Below are positions 43,605-53,536 of a stretch of 64,000 nt of DNA, one piece after another (the first letter of the stretch is position 1; the number at the start of each line of letters is the position of its first letter). A program made the translations under genes and the position numbers. The notes under the pieces were generated by a model. It was not told the DNA's origin. It saw nothing but the letters and a program-made list of their open reading frames with translations, and made no database searches. Source of the stretch: Flavobacterium sp. KACC 22761 (GTDB lineage: Bacteria > Bacteroidota > Bacteroidia > Flavobacteriales > Flavobacteriaceae); NCBI RefSeq assembly GCF_034058155.1, contig NZ_CP139148.1, forward strand, positions 2,108,001 through 2,172,000, read 5' to 3'.

Positions 43605-46600
43605 TTGAATCGTAAAGCTGTCTTAGTACTAATTTTATTTTTTCTGTTCCTTAAAGTACAAGCACAATTATGCACCGGAAGTTTGGGCGATGCTGTTGTT
43701 AAGCTTGATTTTGGATCTGGAACAGCCTCACACGGAACGGCTCTAGGAACTGGAATTACAAGTTATACTTGGACAACAGTAGATTTTCCAAACGATGGCT
43801 CTTACACCATCGAAAAAACAACCAACACTCCAGGAACTTGGTGGACAACCACAGATCATACAGGCGGAGGTTATATGATGGTGGTAAACGCGAGTCTTTC
43901 TACAACAGATTATTTTTATAAAAATACCGTTACAGGCCTTTGCCCAGATACTACTTACGAATTTGCGGCGTGGATTATGAATTTGTTGCGTTCAAATGAT
44001 ACGAGTCCGCCAAATATTACTTTTACGATTGAATCAACTTCGGGGACTATTTTAGGAACTTATAATACGGGAGATATTGGCTTAAGTTCAAGTGCAATTT
44101 GGAAACAATATGGATTTTTTTTCACCACTCCGGCCGATATTTCGACCGTAGTTATCAGAATGCGAAACAACAAAGCGGGAGCGGCACCCGGAAATGACAT
44201 TGCTTTAGACGATATTACTTTTCGTGCCTGCGGACCAACAGTTACTTCATCAATACAAAACAATACCAATACTAGTTTAACGATTTGTCAAGGCGATTCG
44301 CAAAGTTATACTTTGACAGGAACCGTTTCTTCAGGTTATTCGAATCCGGCGTATCAATGGCAAGTAAGCAGTGATAATGGAGTGACTTGGTCTGATATTT
44401 CGGAAGCAAATTCAATATCGTACCTTTTTGTCCCAAATGCCACAGTTGGTACCTATTTATATCGCATGGCGGTTGCGCAAAGCGTGAATATTTCCTCGGC
44501 TTCTTGTAGGGTCGTATCAAATACCATCAGCTTTAAAGTAAATGAAAGCACCGTAGTTCCAACTTTCACTACTGTGCAACCCATATGCGATGTGCCAACA
44601 GGAACTATAAATATTGCGACAGCAGCAAATACTACTTACAGTATCGATGGGACAAATTATCAAGCCTCGGGAGTATTTTCAGGTTTGACTGGTGGCGATT
44701 ATAATGTTACAGCAAAATTGAGTTCAGGTTGCGCTTCTACACCAGCAATTGCACACATAAATTCGGTTGCATCTTCAAGTGCGACGCCTACATTTTCTGT
44801 AATTCAGCCTGTTATTTGCTCAAATCCATTGGGGACAATTACAATTACAAGTTCAGATTATGAATATAGTTTTGATAATGGAGCGACTTGGTCAACAAAT
44901 AATGTAAAATCAGGTTTGGAGGCTGGTGATTATCTAATAAAAACTAGGAATAGTTCTGGTTGCGAAACAACAGCCGTTTCTGTGGCTGTTTTGGTGCCTC
45001 CGGGATACCCGCCAACGCCAACAGTTTCAGTGATTCAGCCGGATTGTCTGTCTTTGAAAGGAACAATCACAATTTCTGATTTGGTGGCATTTTACAGTTT
45101 TGATAATGGCGCAACTTGGATAAATTCAAATTCAAAAAATAATTTAGCTCCGGGATTTTATAAAATTCTTATAAAGAATAATTTAGGATGTGTTTCTTTG
45201 GTTCCAAATGAAGTCGAAATCAAAGCTTACATCAATACAGAACCACTTCCGTCAGCAACAAGTCCGCAAACTTTTTGTGTTCAACAAAATGCAAGTTTAC
45301 AGAATGTTGCAATTAACGGACAAAATGTAAAATGGTATGATTCGCCAATAAACGGAAATCTTTTGTCTGCGGCTGCAATTTTGGAAACTAAAACCTATTA
45401 TGCGTCACAAACGATTAATATTTGCGAAAGCGAAAGAATTCCAGTTGTTGTAAATATTCAGAATACAACAGCTCCAACAGGAGATTCAAATCAAAATTTT
45501 TGTACGTCTCAAAAACCTACAATACAGAATTTAATTGCTGAAGGGACAAATGTTGTTTGGTATGACAACATTGTAAATGGTGTAATTTTATCTCCTTCAA
45601 CAAGTTTGGTAAATGGGGCAACTTATTATGCTTCGCAGACCCTCAATAGTTGCGAAAGCGTAAACCGTTTGGCAGTTTCGGTTTCTATAGTTGCTCCCAG
45701 TTTACCAGTAAATGATGTTGCTGCAAATGTTTGCGATGAATTAGATGATGGAAATGAAGTCATAAATCTGACGGATTATAATTCCCAATTAGCATCATGC
45801 AGTTCTTGTATTCTTAGTTTTTATACTACATTGAATGGAGCCGAAAATCAGATTTTAGCCGATCAAATTACGACCGTTTCCAATTATAATGTATTAGCTG
45901 GAACAACCACAATTTATGTGAGAATTGATTCTGACGATAAATGTTTTCAAGTAGCAGAATTGAAATTAACTTTGGTAAATATACCCGTGATTTCGATTTC
46001 AGATTTGGTTTCATTGTGCCAAAATAAAGATGTTGAAGTTCATGCAGGAATTGGTTTTGATAGTTATTTATGGTCAAATGGAACTACTTCCGAATCACTA
46101 GTAATTACCGAAACCGGATCTTATTCGGTAACCGTTACTCAAAATCATGGAAATGTAATTTGTTCCGCAACGAAAAATTTTGACGTAAAACTTTCGAATA
46201 GTGCTGTAATTAAGAATCTTGAAATTCAAGATTGGACAGATTCAGAAAATGTGATTGAAGTTCAATTGGCAGATACAAGTCTTGGCAATTATGAATACTC
46301 AATTGATGGAAGTTCCTATCAGGAAAGCAATATTTTTTCGGGTTTGGCAACAGGCGATTATGTTGTGTATGTACGCGATAAAAACGGATGTGGAATTGTA
46401 AATCAAGAAGTTTTTTTACTGAATTACCCAAAGTTTTTTACACCAAATCAAGACGGCTTTAATGATACTTGGGGAATAAAATTCTCTGAAACTGAACCGG
46501 CGATAAATACCAAGATATTTGATCGTTACGGCAAATTTTTGAAAGAACTAAATGCGTACACGACTTGGGACGGAACTTTTAACGGAAAAGAACTTCCGGC

Positions 46601-46673
46601 TTCAGATTATTGGTTTGTGGTTACAAGAGCCAATGGCAAGGTTTATAAAGGACATTTTAGTATGAAAAGATAG
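43605..46673 (+). CDS. Large secreted adhesin-like protein with T9SS type B C-terminal domain
   Basis: 1022 aa starting at TTG with a signal peptide (VLILFFLFLKVQAQ). An N-terminal lectin/CBM-like domain (about 20-210; WMMNLLRSND-type strands ending DDITFRACG) is followed by several immunoglobulin/PKD-like repeats. Two repeats near 555-700 are clearly similar (NFCTSQKPTIQNL / TFCVQQNASLQNV and WYDxxxNGxxLS). The last ~85 residues (FFTPNQDGFNDTWGI, FDRYGKFLKEL, WDGTFNGKELPASDYWF) are the gliding-motility/CHU_C type sorting domain for type IX secretion. It is probably exported to the cell surface. Confidence 0.92.
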   Translation: MNRKAVLVLILFFLFLKVQAQLCTGSLGDAVVKLDFGSGTASHGTALGTGITSYTWTTVDFPNDGSYTIEKTTNTPGTWWTTTDHTGGGYMMVVNASLSTTDYFYKNTVTGLCPDTTYEFAAWIMNLLRSNDTSPPNITFTIESTSGTILGTYNTGDIGLSSSAIWKQYGFFFTTPADISTVVIRMRNNKAGAAPGNDIALDDITFRACGPTVTSSIQNNTNTSLTICQGDSQSYTLTGTVSSGYSNPAYQWQVSSDNGVTWSDISEANSISYLFVPNATVGTYLYRMAVAQSVNISSASCRVVSNTISFKVNESTVVPTFTTVQPICDVPTGTINIATAANTTYSIDGTNYQASGVFSGLTGGDYNVTAKLSSGCASTPAIAHINSVASSSATPTFSVIQPVICSNPLGTITITSSDYEYSFDNGATWSTNNVKSGLEAGDYLIKTRNSSGCETTAVSVAVLVPPGYPPTPTVSVIQPDCLSLKGTITISDLVAFYSFDNGATWINSNSKNNLAPGFYKILIKNNLGCVSLVPNEVEIKAYINTEPLPSATSPQTFCVQQNASLQNVAINGQNVKWYDSPINGNLLSAAAILETKTYYASQTINICESERIPVVVNIQNTTAPTGDSNQNFCTSQKPTIQNLIAEGTNVVWYDNIVNGVILSPSTSLVNGATYYASQTLNSCESVNRLAVSVSIVAPSLPVNDVAANVCDELDDGNEVINLTDYNSQLASCSSCILSFYTTLNGAENQILADQITTVSNYNVLAGTTTIYVRIDSDDKCFQVAELKLTLVNIPVISISDLVSLCQNKDVEVHAGIGFDSYLWSNGTTSESLVITETGSYSVTVTQNHGNVICSATKNFDVKLSNSAVIKNLEIQDWTDSENVIEVQLADTSLGNYEYSIDGSSYQESNIFSGLATGDYVVYVRDKNGCGIVNQEVFLLNYPKFFTPNQDGFNDTWGIKFSETEPAINTKIFDRYGKFLKELNAYTTWDGTFNGKELPASDYWFVVTRANGKVYKGHFSMKR

Positions 46674-46747
46674 CGGTTTTCTTGTGTTTTTCGTATTCGA
46701 ATGAAGATTATTCACTAAATTCGAGGAAACATTTTAACGCAGAAAAA

Positions 46748-48157
46748 ATGAACGCAGTATTACAAAACGATCTTAACAATTTTGAGAATATTTTAGAAAA
46801 AACAAAACAACAAGGAATCGATTTTCTGAATAACCTTGATACTATTCCCACTTCAAATAAAAATACAATTGATCCTAAAAGCGTCTTAAACGAATTTGGT
46901 TTAGGTTCGGTTGAAGTCTTAAAAGAATTCAATGAACGATTGGCACCTTTGATGGTTTCCTCTCCGGGACCGCGCTATTTAGGATTTGTAACTGGAGGCT
47001 CGACTCCGGCATCTATTGTTGGTGATTGGTTGGCTTCAGTTTATGATCAAAATACGCAGGCGGTTAAAGCGCAGGGAGGAGCATCGGCTTTAATTGAATT
47101 TGAAACTATAAATTTACTATTACAACTATTTGAGTTGCCAGATTCATTTCTTGGCGGATTTGTAACTGGTGCTACAATGTCGAATTTCACTTGTTTAGGT
47201 GTTGCGAGACAATGGTTTGGAAAGCAATTGGGAAAAGATTTTGCTAAAAACGGAATCTCAGAAAACATCAATATTTTAACTGCAACACCACATTCTTCTT
47301 CCATTAAATGTCTGTCAATGCTTGGAATTGGGAGTCAAAATTATTCAACTTTAAAAACAATTGAAGGAAACCGTGAAGCAATTGATATTGCAGATTTAGA
47401 AGAAAATATCCAAAAGCTAAACGGAAAACCTTTTATTCTGATTTCAAGCGCCGGAACTGTAAATACAGCAGATTTTGACGATTTTGTAGCGATCTCTAAA
47501 CTACGAGAAAAATATAATTTCTGGTGGCACATTGATGCGGCTTTTGGTGGTTTTGCGGCCGTTTCAGAAAAATTCAAACATTTAGTTGAAGGCTGGGAAG
47601 GAGCAGATAGTATAACAATTGATTGCCACAAATGGCTGAATGTTCCGTATGAAAGTGCTTTTTATTTGATTAAAAAAGAGCATGTTAATTTGCAGATTGA
47701 AACATTTCAGAATTCGAATGCACCTTATTTGGGAGATCCATTGGAGAATTTTAATTATTTAAATGTTCTTCCAGAAAACTCGCGTCGTTTAAGAGCGCTT
47801 CCAGCTTGGTTTTCACTCAAAGCTTATGGAAAAGATGGTTTTAAAGATATTGTTGAAAATAGTACAGCATTGGCCTTGCATTTTGCAAATTGCTTAATTG
47901 AGACTGGAAGTTTTGAATTGCTGGCACCAATCAGGCTAAACAATGTTTGTTTTACTCTAAAAGGAAACCACAATCAGGATAAAGTAAGCGAGTTTTTGAC
48001 AATTTTGAATGATAAAGGAAAAGTCTTTATGACTCCAACTTTATATGAAGGCCGAAAAGGAATTAGAGCTTCTTTTGTAAATTGGCGCACAACGGAAGAG
48101 GATGTGAAAATTATTATAGAAGAATTAAAAGCGTCAATTCTAGATTTGGAAATATAA
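46748..48157 (+). CDS. PLP-dependent group II decarboxylase (aromatic-L-amino-acid/glutamate decarboxylase-like)
   Basis: 469 aa from ATG 46748 (MNAVLQNDLNNFE); the frame opens at 46682, but that stretch is unlike the family. Motifs: PGPRYLGFVTGGSTPASI near 73-90, HIDAAFGGF (PLP Asp) near 260, and the Schiff-base lysine Lys295 in TIDCHKWLNVPYES. It belongs to the pyridoxal-dependent decarboxylase family; the substrate (aromatic amino acid, glutamate, cysteine sulfinate or diaminobutyrate) cannot be read. A terminator follows. Confidence 0.9.
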   Translation: MNAVLQNDLNNFENILEKTKQQGIDFLNNLDTIPTSNKNTIDPKSVLNEFGLGSVEVLKEFNERLAPLMVSSPGPRYLGFVTGGSTPASIVGDWLASVYDQNTQAVKAQGGASALIEFETINLLLQLFELPDSFLGGFVTGATMSNFTCLGVARQWFGKQLGKDFAKNGISENINILTATPHSSSIKCLSMLGIGSQNYSTLKTIEGNREAIDIADLEENIQKLNGKPFILISSAGTVNTADFDDFVAISKLREKYNFWWHIDAAFGGFAAVSEKFKHLVEGWEGADSITIDCHKWLNVPYESAFYLIKKEHVNLQIETFQNSNAPYLGDPLENFNYLNVLPENSRRLRALPAWFSLKAYGKDGFKDIVENSTALALHFANCLIETGSFELLAPIRLNNVCFTLKGNHNQDKVSEFLTILNDKGKVFMTPTLYEGRKGIRASFVNWRTTEEDVKIIIEELKASILDLEI

Positions 48158-48178
48158 AACCGGAATGACCTAAATATA

Positions 48179-48210
48179 AAAGAGCCTGTTAACTACAGAC
48201 AGGCTCTTTA
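48179..48210 (+). terminator. Intrinsic terminator after the decarboxylase gene
   Basis: AAAGAGCCTG / CAGGCTCTTT stem with a short T-run. The following 220 bp hold no gene. Confidence 0.75.
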
Positions 48211-48426
48211 CTAACACAAAAAAAAAACAAAAAACAAGAATTGAAAGGTTGATTAAAGCATGAAATTATTAGGTTTCTGTATGCAAATATAACACTATTT
48301 ATACCAAGTCTAAATAAAAATAGTTAAAAATAAACGATAAAATTTTAATCGGCTGAAAGCGAGTCAATAAACTGCGGTTGAAAATTGCGAAACACAAAGA
48401 GAAATTTTTGCATTCCGTGAAAAAAG

Positions 48427-48466
48427 AAAAACCTATTTATTCTTGGTTTAGAATAAATAGGTTTTG
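48427..48466. terminator. Terminator of gldA (read on the minus strand)
   Basis: AAAACCTATTTATTCT / AGAATAAATAGGTTTT with A-tract and T-tract ends. Bidirectional. Confidence 0.8.
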
Positions 48467-48487
48467 TTGGTATGAATAATTAAAATT

Positions 48488-49384
48488 TTATTTAGTAATT
48501 TCTCTAAAAACGGCTTCCAGATTTTTATTCTTTTGATTTAATTGAAGTGTTTTTAGACCATTTTCATTGGCAAAATCAAATATTGCAGGGCGCATGTCTT
48601 TTTCGGTAACAAAAGTTAGCTCCCATGTCATGTCATGCGTATTTACGTATGAAGTGATGTTTTCTAGTTTTGCCAAAAGTTGTTGCTCAACTTGGTAATC
48701 AAACTCAACCTCAATCACTTGCTCTTTGTCTGCAGCAACTAAATGATCTAATTTATTGTCGGCAACTATTTGTCCTTTGTCAATAATTATGACACGATCA
48801 CAAATCGCTTCGACTTCCTGCATAATGTGTGTTGATAAAAAAACGGTTTTATCTTTCCCAACATTTTTGATTACATTTCTGATTTCCATTAACTGATTCG
48901 GATCCAGACCTGTAGTTGGCTCGTCTAAAATTAATACATCAGGATTATGCAATAAAGCATTCGCAAGTCCCACGCGCTGGCGGTATCCTTTTGACAATTG
49001 GCTTATCTTTTTATGGCTTTCCGGTGTCAGTCCTGTCAGTTGGATAACTTCTTCAATTCTTGATTTTGGAACATTATAAACATCGGCATTAAAAGCCAAA
49101 TATTCACGAACATACAAATCCAAATATAAAGGATTATGCTCAGGCAAATACCCAATCGAGCGCTGTACCTCTTTTGCGTTTGTCATGACATCGTGGCTAT
49201 TTACAAGGGCTGAACCGCTATCGGCAAGTAAATAAGTGGTCAAAATTTTCATTAATGTAGATTTTCCAGCTCCGTTTGGACCAAGAAATCCCACGATTTC
49301 TCCTTTCTCAATTTTAAAAGAAATCTCATTTAAAGCTTTTTGCTCTCCGTAACTTTTTGATATGCTGTTTACTTCTATCGACAT
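48488..49384 (-). CDS. gldA: Gliding-motility ABC transporter ATP-binding protein
   Basis: 298 aa ABC ATPase. Walker A GPNGAGKST at 35-43, signature LSKGYRQRVGLANAL near 133-147, Walker B DVLILDEPTTGLDP, and the H-loop STHIMQEVEAICDR. The C-terminal ~80 residues and overall length match GldA, the ATPase of the GldAFG system needed for gliding in Flavobacterium. No permease gene is adjacent here. A TACTTTTG -7-like box lies 17 bp upstream of the start, without a clear TTG partner. Confidence 0.88.
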   Translation of the reverse strand: MSIEVNSISKSYGEQKALNEISFKIEKGEIVGFLGPNGAGKSTLMKILTTYLLADSGSALVNSHDVMTNAKEVQRSIGYLPEHNPLYLDLYVREYLAFNADVYNVPKSRIEEVIQLTGLTPESHKKISQLSKGYRQRVGLANALLHNPDVLILDEPTTGLDPNQLMEIRNVIKNVGKDKTVFLSTHIMQEVEAICDRVIIIDKGQIVADNKLDHLVAADKEQVIEVEFDYQVEQQLLAKLENITSYVNTHDMTWELTFVTEKDMRPAIFDFANENGLKTLQLNQKNKNLEAVFREITK

Positions 49385-49532
49385 GGATATTTTATTTACT
49401 GCAAAAGTAACGAGAAATAGTTTCGATTGCTAGAATTTGTCTTTTAAAGTATTTATAAAAAAAACAAAGAGGCCTGAATTTACGGCATTGTTGTTGTTAA
49501 AGGAAACATAAATTTTAAAATAAACCCAAATC

Positions 49533-50114
49533 ATGAAAAAAATTTTAGTGATGGCTGCATTGGCTATCTGCAGTTTCGCAAACGCTCAAAAAGGTTCAAT
49601 CTTAGTTGGTGGAAACATTGGTTTCACATCTGAAAAATCAGAATTCCAATATGGCGAAGCAACAACAAGCACATTTAGCTTCTCTCCAAAAGTAGGTTAC
49701 CAATTTAATGATAACTGGACTGTAGGAGGAGAGTTTACTGTTGGTTCATCTAATACTGACAATGGAAATATCGAACATAAAGACAACAACTTTAAATTAG
49801 GAGCATTTGTACGTTATTCTGTGCCATTGAGCCAAACTTTTTCTGTTTTTGCAGATATGGGAGCGGGTTTCCAAAATTTAAAAAATAAAACTTACGGTCC
49901 TGGAAATGCTTATTCAAAAGATAAAGCTGACGGTATGTATGTAGGTGTGACTCCAGCTCTTTTTATCAACATGAAAAAAGGTTTCGGATTAAACTTCAGC
50001 ATTGGTGGTTTAGGATACGAAACTTTAAGTTTTGATAACAACGGAGAAGACTACAGTAAATTCTACTTCAACTTTGGTCAAACATTTAATATAGGAGTTT
50101 CTAAAAACTTCTAA
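49533..50114 (+). CDS. Small outer-membrane beta-barrel (porin-like) protein, copy 1
   Basis: 193 aa with a signal peptide (KILVMAALAICSFANAQ). Eight or so alternating amphipathic strands (VGYQFNDNWTVGGEFTVGSS, FVRYSVPLSQTFSVFADMGAGF, GFGLNFSIGGLGYETL) and a terminal strand ending GVSKNF, the expected pattern for an outer-membrane barrel of the OmpX/OmpA-barrel size. It is tandem with a close paralogue and has its own GC-rich terminator. Specific role unknown. Confidence 0.82.
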   Translation: MKKILVMAALAICSFANAQKGSILVGGNIGFTSEKSEFQYGEATTSTFSFSPKVGYQFNDNWTVGGEFTVGSSNTDNGNIEHKDNNFKLGAFVRYSVPLSQTFSVFADMGAGFQNLKNKTYGPGNAYSKDKADGMYVGVTPALFINMKKGFGLNFSIGGLGYETLSFDNNGEDYSKFYFNFGQTFNIGVSKNF

Positions 50115-50139
50115 TCTTACGTTTTATATTCAATTTCAG

Positions 50140-50170
50140 AAAGCATCCGCCGTGGCGGATGCTTTTTTTT
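50140..50170 (+). terminator. Terminator of barrel copy 1
   Basis: AAGCATCCGC / GCGGATGCTT with a T-tract. The same stem follows copy 2. Confidence 0.85.
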
Positions 50171-50294
50171 TGAAATGTTAAAAATTGCTTTTCGTGTGGT
50201 ATAAAAGGGTGTCTTATGTTAAGAAAATATTAAATCAGAATACGTGGCATCTTTCTTGTTAAATAGATTAAATCAAATTTAACAAATATCACTT

Positions 50295-50885
50295 ATGAAA
50301 AAAATTCTAGTTGTTGTTGCACTGGCAGTGTTCAGTTTTGCAAATGCTCAAAAAGGCTCAGTTTTAGTTATGGGAAGTATTATGTATAATTCTCAAAACG
50401 ATTCAAATTCGAATTTCGAAAGCAAACAAAATTTTTTTGGTTTTCAGCCAAAGGTTGGTTATCAGTTTCAGGAAAATTGGACAGCTGGTATTGAAGGAAA
50501 TATTTCAAATTCCAAAAATGATCTAAACGACGGAAGTCTATACAAAGATCATGTTTACAAGCTTGGAGGTTTTTTGCGTTACTCTAAACCATTGGGTGGC
50601 ATTTTTTCAGCATATGCAGATTTAGGTCTTGGATATAAAAACAGGAAAGAAACTTTTAGAAATACCACAGGCCAAACGTACAATGATAGCGACGGATTTT
50701 ATGCAAGTTTAACACCAGCGCTTTTTATCGACATTAAAAAAGGTTTTGGATTGAACTTTAATATCGGAGGATTGAATTATTCGGCTTTAAATACGGATTT
50801 AGCGGCTGGGATGAAAGGTAAAACGAAGACATTTGAATTTAATTTTGGACAATCATTCTCTATTGGGGTTTCTAAGAACTTCTAA
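50295..50885 (+). CDS. Small outer-membrane beta-barrel (porin-like) protein, copy 2
   Basis: 196 aa paralogue of the preceding gene: same signal peptide pattern (MKKILVVVALAVFSFANAQKGS), same central strands (KVGYQFQENWTAGIEG, LGGFLRYSKPLGGIFSAYADLGLG, IKKGFGLNFNIGG) and the same terminal SIGVSKNF. The duplication includes the terminator. The two have diverged mostly in the surface-loop regions, as expected for outer-membrane proteins. Confidence 0.82.
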   Translation: MKKILVVVALAVFSFANAQKGSVLVMGSIMYNSQNDSNSNFESKQNFFGFQPKVGYQFQENWTAGIEGNISNSKNDLNDGSLYKDHVYKLGGFLRYSKPLGGIFSAYADLGLGYKNRKETFRNTTGQTYNDSDGFYASLTPALFIDIKKGFGLNFNIGGLNYSALNTDLAAGMKGKTKTFEFNFGQSFSIGVSKNF

Positions 50886-50909
50886 TTTTAGATTTTTTAA
50901 TACATACAA

Positions 50910-50940
50910 AAGCATCCGCCACGGCGGATGCTTTTTTTTT
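50910..50940 (+). terminator. Terminator of barrel copy 2
   Basis: AGCATCCGCC / GGCGGATGCT with a T-tract, the same stem as after copy 1. Confidence 0.85.
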
Positions 50941-50950
50941 TGAAAAGTTC

Positions 50951-51073
50951 TTTTGAAAATAAAAATTTCTCGTCTAGCCCCGATTGAGGCGGCATCCTCG
51001 CATCCCGATGGCAATCGGGAGGAGAGATATAGCCGAAAGCGGGACAGAAGCTGTTTTGAAAATAAGAATTTCT
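50951..51073. mobile_element. Structured intergenic element, copy C, flanked by 20-bp direct repeats
   Basis: The core (50975-51046) reads TAGCCCCGATTGAGGCGGCA, a hairpin CCCGAT/ATCGGG (51004-51019), then GATATAGCCGAAAGCGGGAC. Direct repeats TTTTGAAAATAAAAATTTCT (50951-50970) and TTTTGAAAATAAGAATTTCT (51054-51073) differ at one base and flank it, suggesting insertion with target duplication or a duplicated insertion site. It encodes no protein. The plan matches copy A at 35514-35642. Confidence 0.6.
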
Positions 51074-51118
51074 GCTTCTAAATTTTAAAATCTAAGGCTG
51101 ATTAAATTAAAAAAACAA

Positions 51119-51177
51119 TGTCAACATAGTGAAGCCGAAACGAATCATAACTAATTTCCGGACTTCACTTGTTGACA
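51119..51177 (-). terminator. Terminator of metE (minus strand)
   Basis: Arms TGTCAACATAGTGAAG (51119-51134) and CTTCACTTGTTGACA (51163-51177), one bulge, long loop, with a T-rich tract on the minus strand after the stem. Confidence 0.65.
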
Positions 51178-51211
51178 TAAAAAAACAAAAATTATATCGA
51201 GATAAAAATTA

Positions 51212-53536
51212 CTAAATCACAGGATTTTCTACGGCAGTTCTCATTTCTTGTGCGGCGGCAACCATTTCGATTAAGGCTTTTTTGGTTTCGTCCCAATGAC
51301 GTGTTTTTAAACCGCAATCAGGATTTACCCAAAGCTGATCTACGGGAATTACAGCCGAAGCTTTTTCAAGCAAACGAACCATTTCGGCACTTGAAGGAAC
51401 GCGTGGCGAGTGAATGTCGTAAACTCCAGGGCCAATTTCGTTTGGATATTTAAAGTTGGCAAAAGCATCTAAAAGCTCCATTTGCGAACGCGAGCATTCG
51501 ATCGTGATTACATCAGCATCCATATCGGCGATGTTTTGAATGATGTCGTTGAATTCGCTGTAACACATGTGCGTGTGAATTTGCGTGTCGTCGTGTACGC
51601 CACTTGCAGAAATTCGGAATGCGCGAACCGCCCAATCCAAATATTTGGCCCATTCTTCTTTTCTTAACGGAAGACCTTCGCGAATTGCTGGTTCATCAAT
51701 TTGAATGATTTTGATTCCTGCTTTTTCCAAATCAACTACTTCGTCGCGAATAGCCAAAGCGATTTGCGTACAAGTTTCAGAACGTGGTTGATCGTTGCGT
51801 ACAAATGACCATTGCAAAATGGTTACAGGCCCTGTCAACATTCCTTTTACCCATTTTGGAGTCAATGATTGGGCATATTGCGACCATTTTACTGTCATTG
51901 GGTTTGGTCGAGAAACATCTCCGTAAATTACTGGCGGTTTCACGCAACGGCTTCCGTAACTTTGAACCCAGCCATTTTTAGTAAATGTAAATCCGTCAAG
52001 CTGTTCTCCAAAATATTCCACCATATCGTTGCGTTCAAACTCGCCATGAACCAAAACATCGATTCCAGTTTCTTCTTGAAAACGAATGGTCGCTTCGGTT
52101 TCTTTTTCGATTAAATCATTGTATTCTTTGGTCGATAATTCACCTTTCTTGAATTTCGCTCTCCAGCTTCTCACTTCGGCAGTTTGCGGGAAAGAACCAA
52201 TTGTTGTAGTTGGAAATAAAGGCAATTTTAAAGCCTCGATTTGGCTTTTTCTTCGGGTTGCAAATGCACTTTTTCGTTGGTCATCAGAAGCTGTAATTCC
52301 AGCAACACGTGCTTTTACTTGGCTATTATGAATTAATTTTGAAGTTTTTCGGTTTTGGTTTGCAATGACATTTCTTTCATAATCAATCGAGTTTTTAATC
52401 TCAATTTCGTTTGAAGCAGCTAATTGCTTTAAAATTACAATTTCGTTGATTTTTTGTTTTGCAAAAGCCAGCCATTGTTTGATTTCTGGCGTAAGGGTTT
52501 CGTCATTTGTTTCTAAATCTAAATCGCACGGACTGTGGATTAAGGAACACGATGGCGCAATCAAAATTCGGCTTTCGCCTAAAGCATCAACCGCTTTTTT
52601 AATTAATTCCAATGATTTTTTGAAGTCGTTTTTCCAGATATTTCTTCCGTCAACAACGCCAAGAGAAAGGCTTGCATTTGAAGCCAATTTTCCTGACTCT
52701 AAAATATCATCCAATTGAAGCGGACAACGAACTAAATCTAAGTGGAAAGTGTTGACAGGCAAAGCCAAAGCGGTTTCTAGATTTTCTCCAAAACAGTCAA
52801 AATAATTGGCAAAAACAATTTTAAGTTTTGGGAAACGTTTGTTGATTTCGTTGTACACTTTAGTAAAAGCGCTTCTTTCCTTGTCGGTTAAATTTAAAGC
52901 CAAGAAAGGTTCGTCAAGCTGAATGTATTCGGCATTTTCGGCTTGCAGTTTTTCAAGAATTTCAAAATAAACCGGAAGCAAAGCATCAAGAAGATCAATT
53001 CGGTGAAAGCCTTCTTCTTTTTCTTTTCCTAACAATAAATATGAAACTGGTCCAATTAAAACGGGTTTTGTTTTAATTCCGATAGCATTTGCTTCTTTGA
53101 ATTCATTGATTATTTTTTCAGAAAACAATTCAAACTTTTGGTTTTTAGTGAATTCAGGAACAATATAATGGTAATTGGTGTCGAACCATTTTGTCATTTC
53201 CATTGCTACAACATCTTGACCTTCTTTTTGCGAGCCGCGCGCCATTGCGAAATACAAATCTAGAGATGAATTGTTTTTTGCTAATTCGTGATAACGTGCC
53301 GGAATTGCTCCAAGAGTTAAAGTCAAATCCAAAACTTGATCATAAAAAGAGAAATCGTTTGACGGAATTAAATCAACTCCTGCTTCTTTTTGTAAATGCC
53401 AGTTTTTAGTACGGATTTCTTTTCCTGCTGCAATAAGTTCTTCTGCAGAAATTTTTCCTGCCCAATACAACTCAGAGGCTTTTTTGAGTTCTCTGTTGCT
53501 TCCAATTCTTGGGTAACCTAGGTTATTTGTTTTCAT
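51212..53536 (-). CDS. metE: Cobalamin-independent methionine synthase
   Basis: 774 aa, full family length, transferring the methyl group from methyl-THF-polyglutamate to homocysteine. The N-terminal domain starts NNLGYPRIGSNRELKKA. The C-terminal catalytic half starts LPLFPTTTIGSFPQT and has the zinc-site motifs QIHTHMCYSEF and VNPDCGLKTRHWDE. It occurs in addition to the split MetH. The upstream gap is only 157 bp to a divergent Lrp gene, too short for a cobalamin riboswitch. A TAAATTTG -7-like box lies just before the start. Confidence 0.97.
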   Translation of the reverse strand: MKTNNLGYPRIGSNRELKKASELYWAGKISAEELIAAGKEIRTKNWHLQKEAGVDLIPSNDFSFYDQVLDLTLTLGAIPARYHELAKNNSSLDLYFAMARGSQKEGQDVVAMEMTKWFDTNYHYIVPEFTKNQKFELFSEKIINEFKEANAIGIKTKPVLIGPVSYLLLGKEKEEGFHRIDLLDALLPVYFEILEKLQAENAEYIQLDEPFLALNLTDKERSAFTKVYNEINKRFPKLKIVFANYFDCFGENLETALALPVNTFHLDLVRCPLQLDDILESGKLASNASLSLGVVDGRNIWKNDFKKSLELIKKAVDALGESRILIAPSCSLIHSPCDLDLETNDETLTPEIKQWLAFAKQKINEIVILKQLAASNEIEIKNSIDYERNVIANQNRKTSKLIHNSQVKARVAGITASDDQRKSAFATRRKSQIEALKLPLFPTTTIGSFPQTAEVRSWRAKFKKGELSTKEYNDLIEKETEATIRFQEETGIDVLVHGEFERNDMVEYFGEQLDGFTFTKNGWVQSYGSRCVKPPVIYGDVSRPNPMTVKWSQYAQSLTPKWVKGMLTGPVTILQWSFVRNDQPRSETCTQIALAIRDEVVDLEKAGIKIIQIDEPAIREGLPLRKEEWAKYLDWAVRAFRISASGVHDDTQIHTHMCYSEFNDIIQNIADMDADVITIECSRSQMELLDAFANFKYPNEIGPGVYDIHSPRVPSSAEMVRLLEKASAVIPVDQLWVNPDCGLKTRHWDETKKALIEMVAAAQEMRTAVENPVI

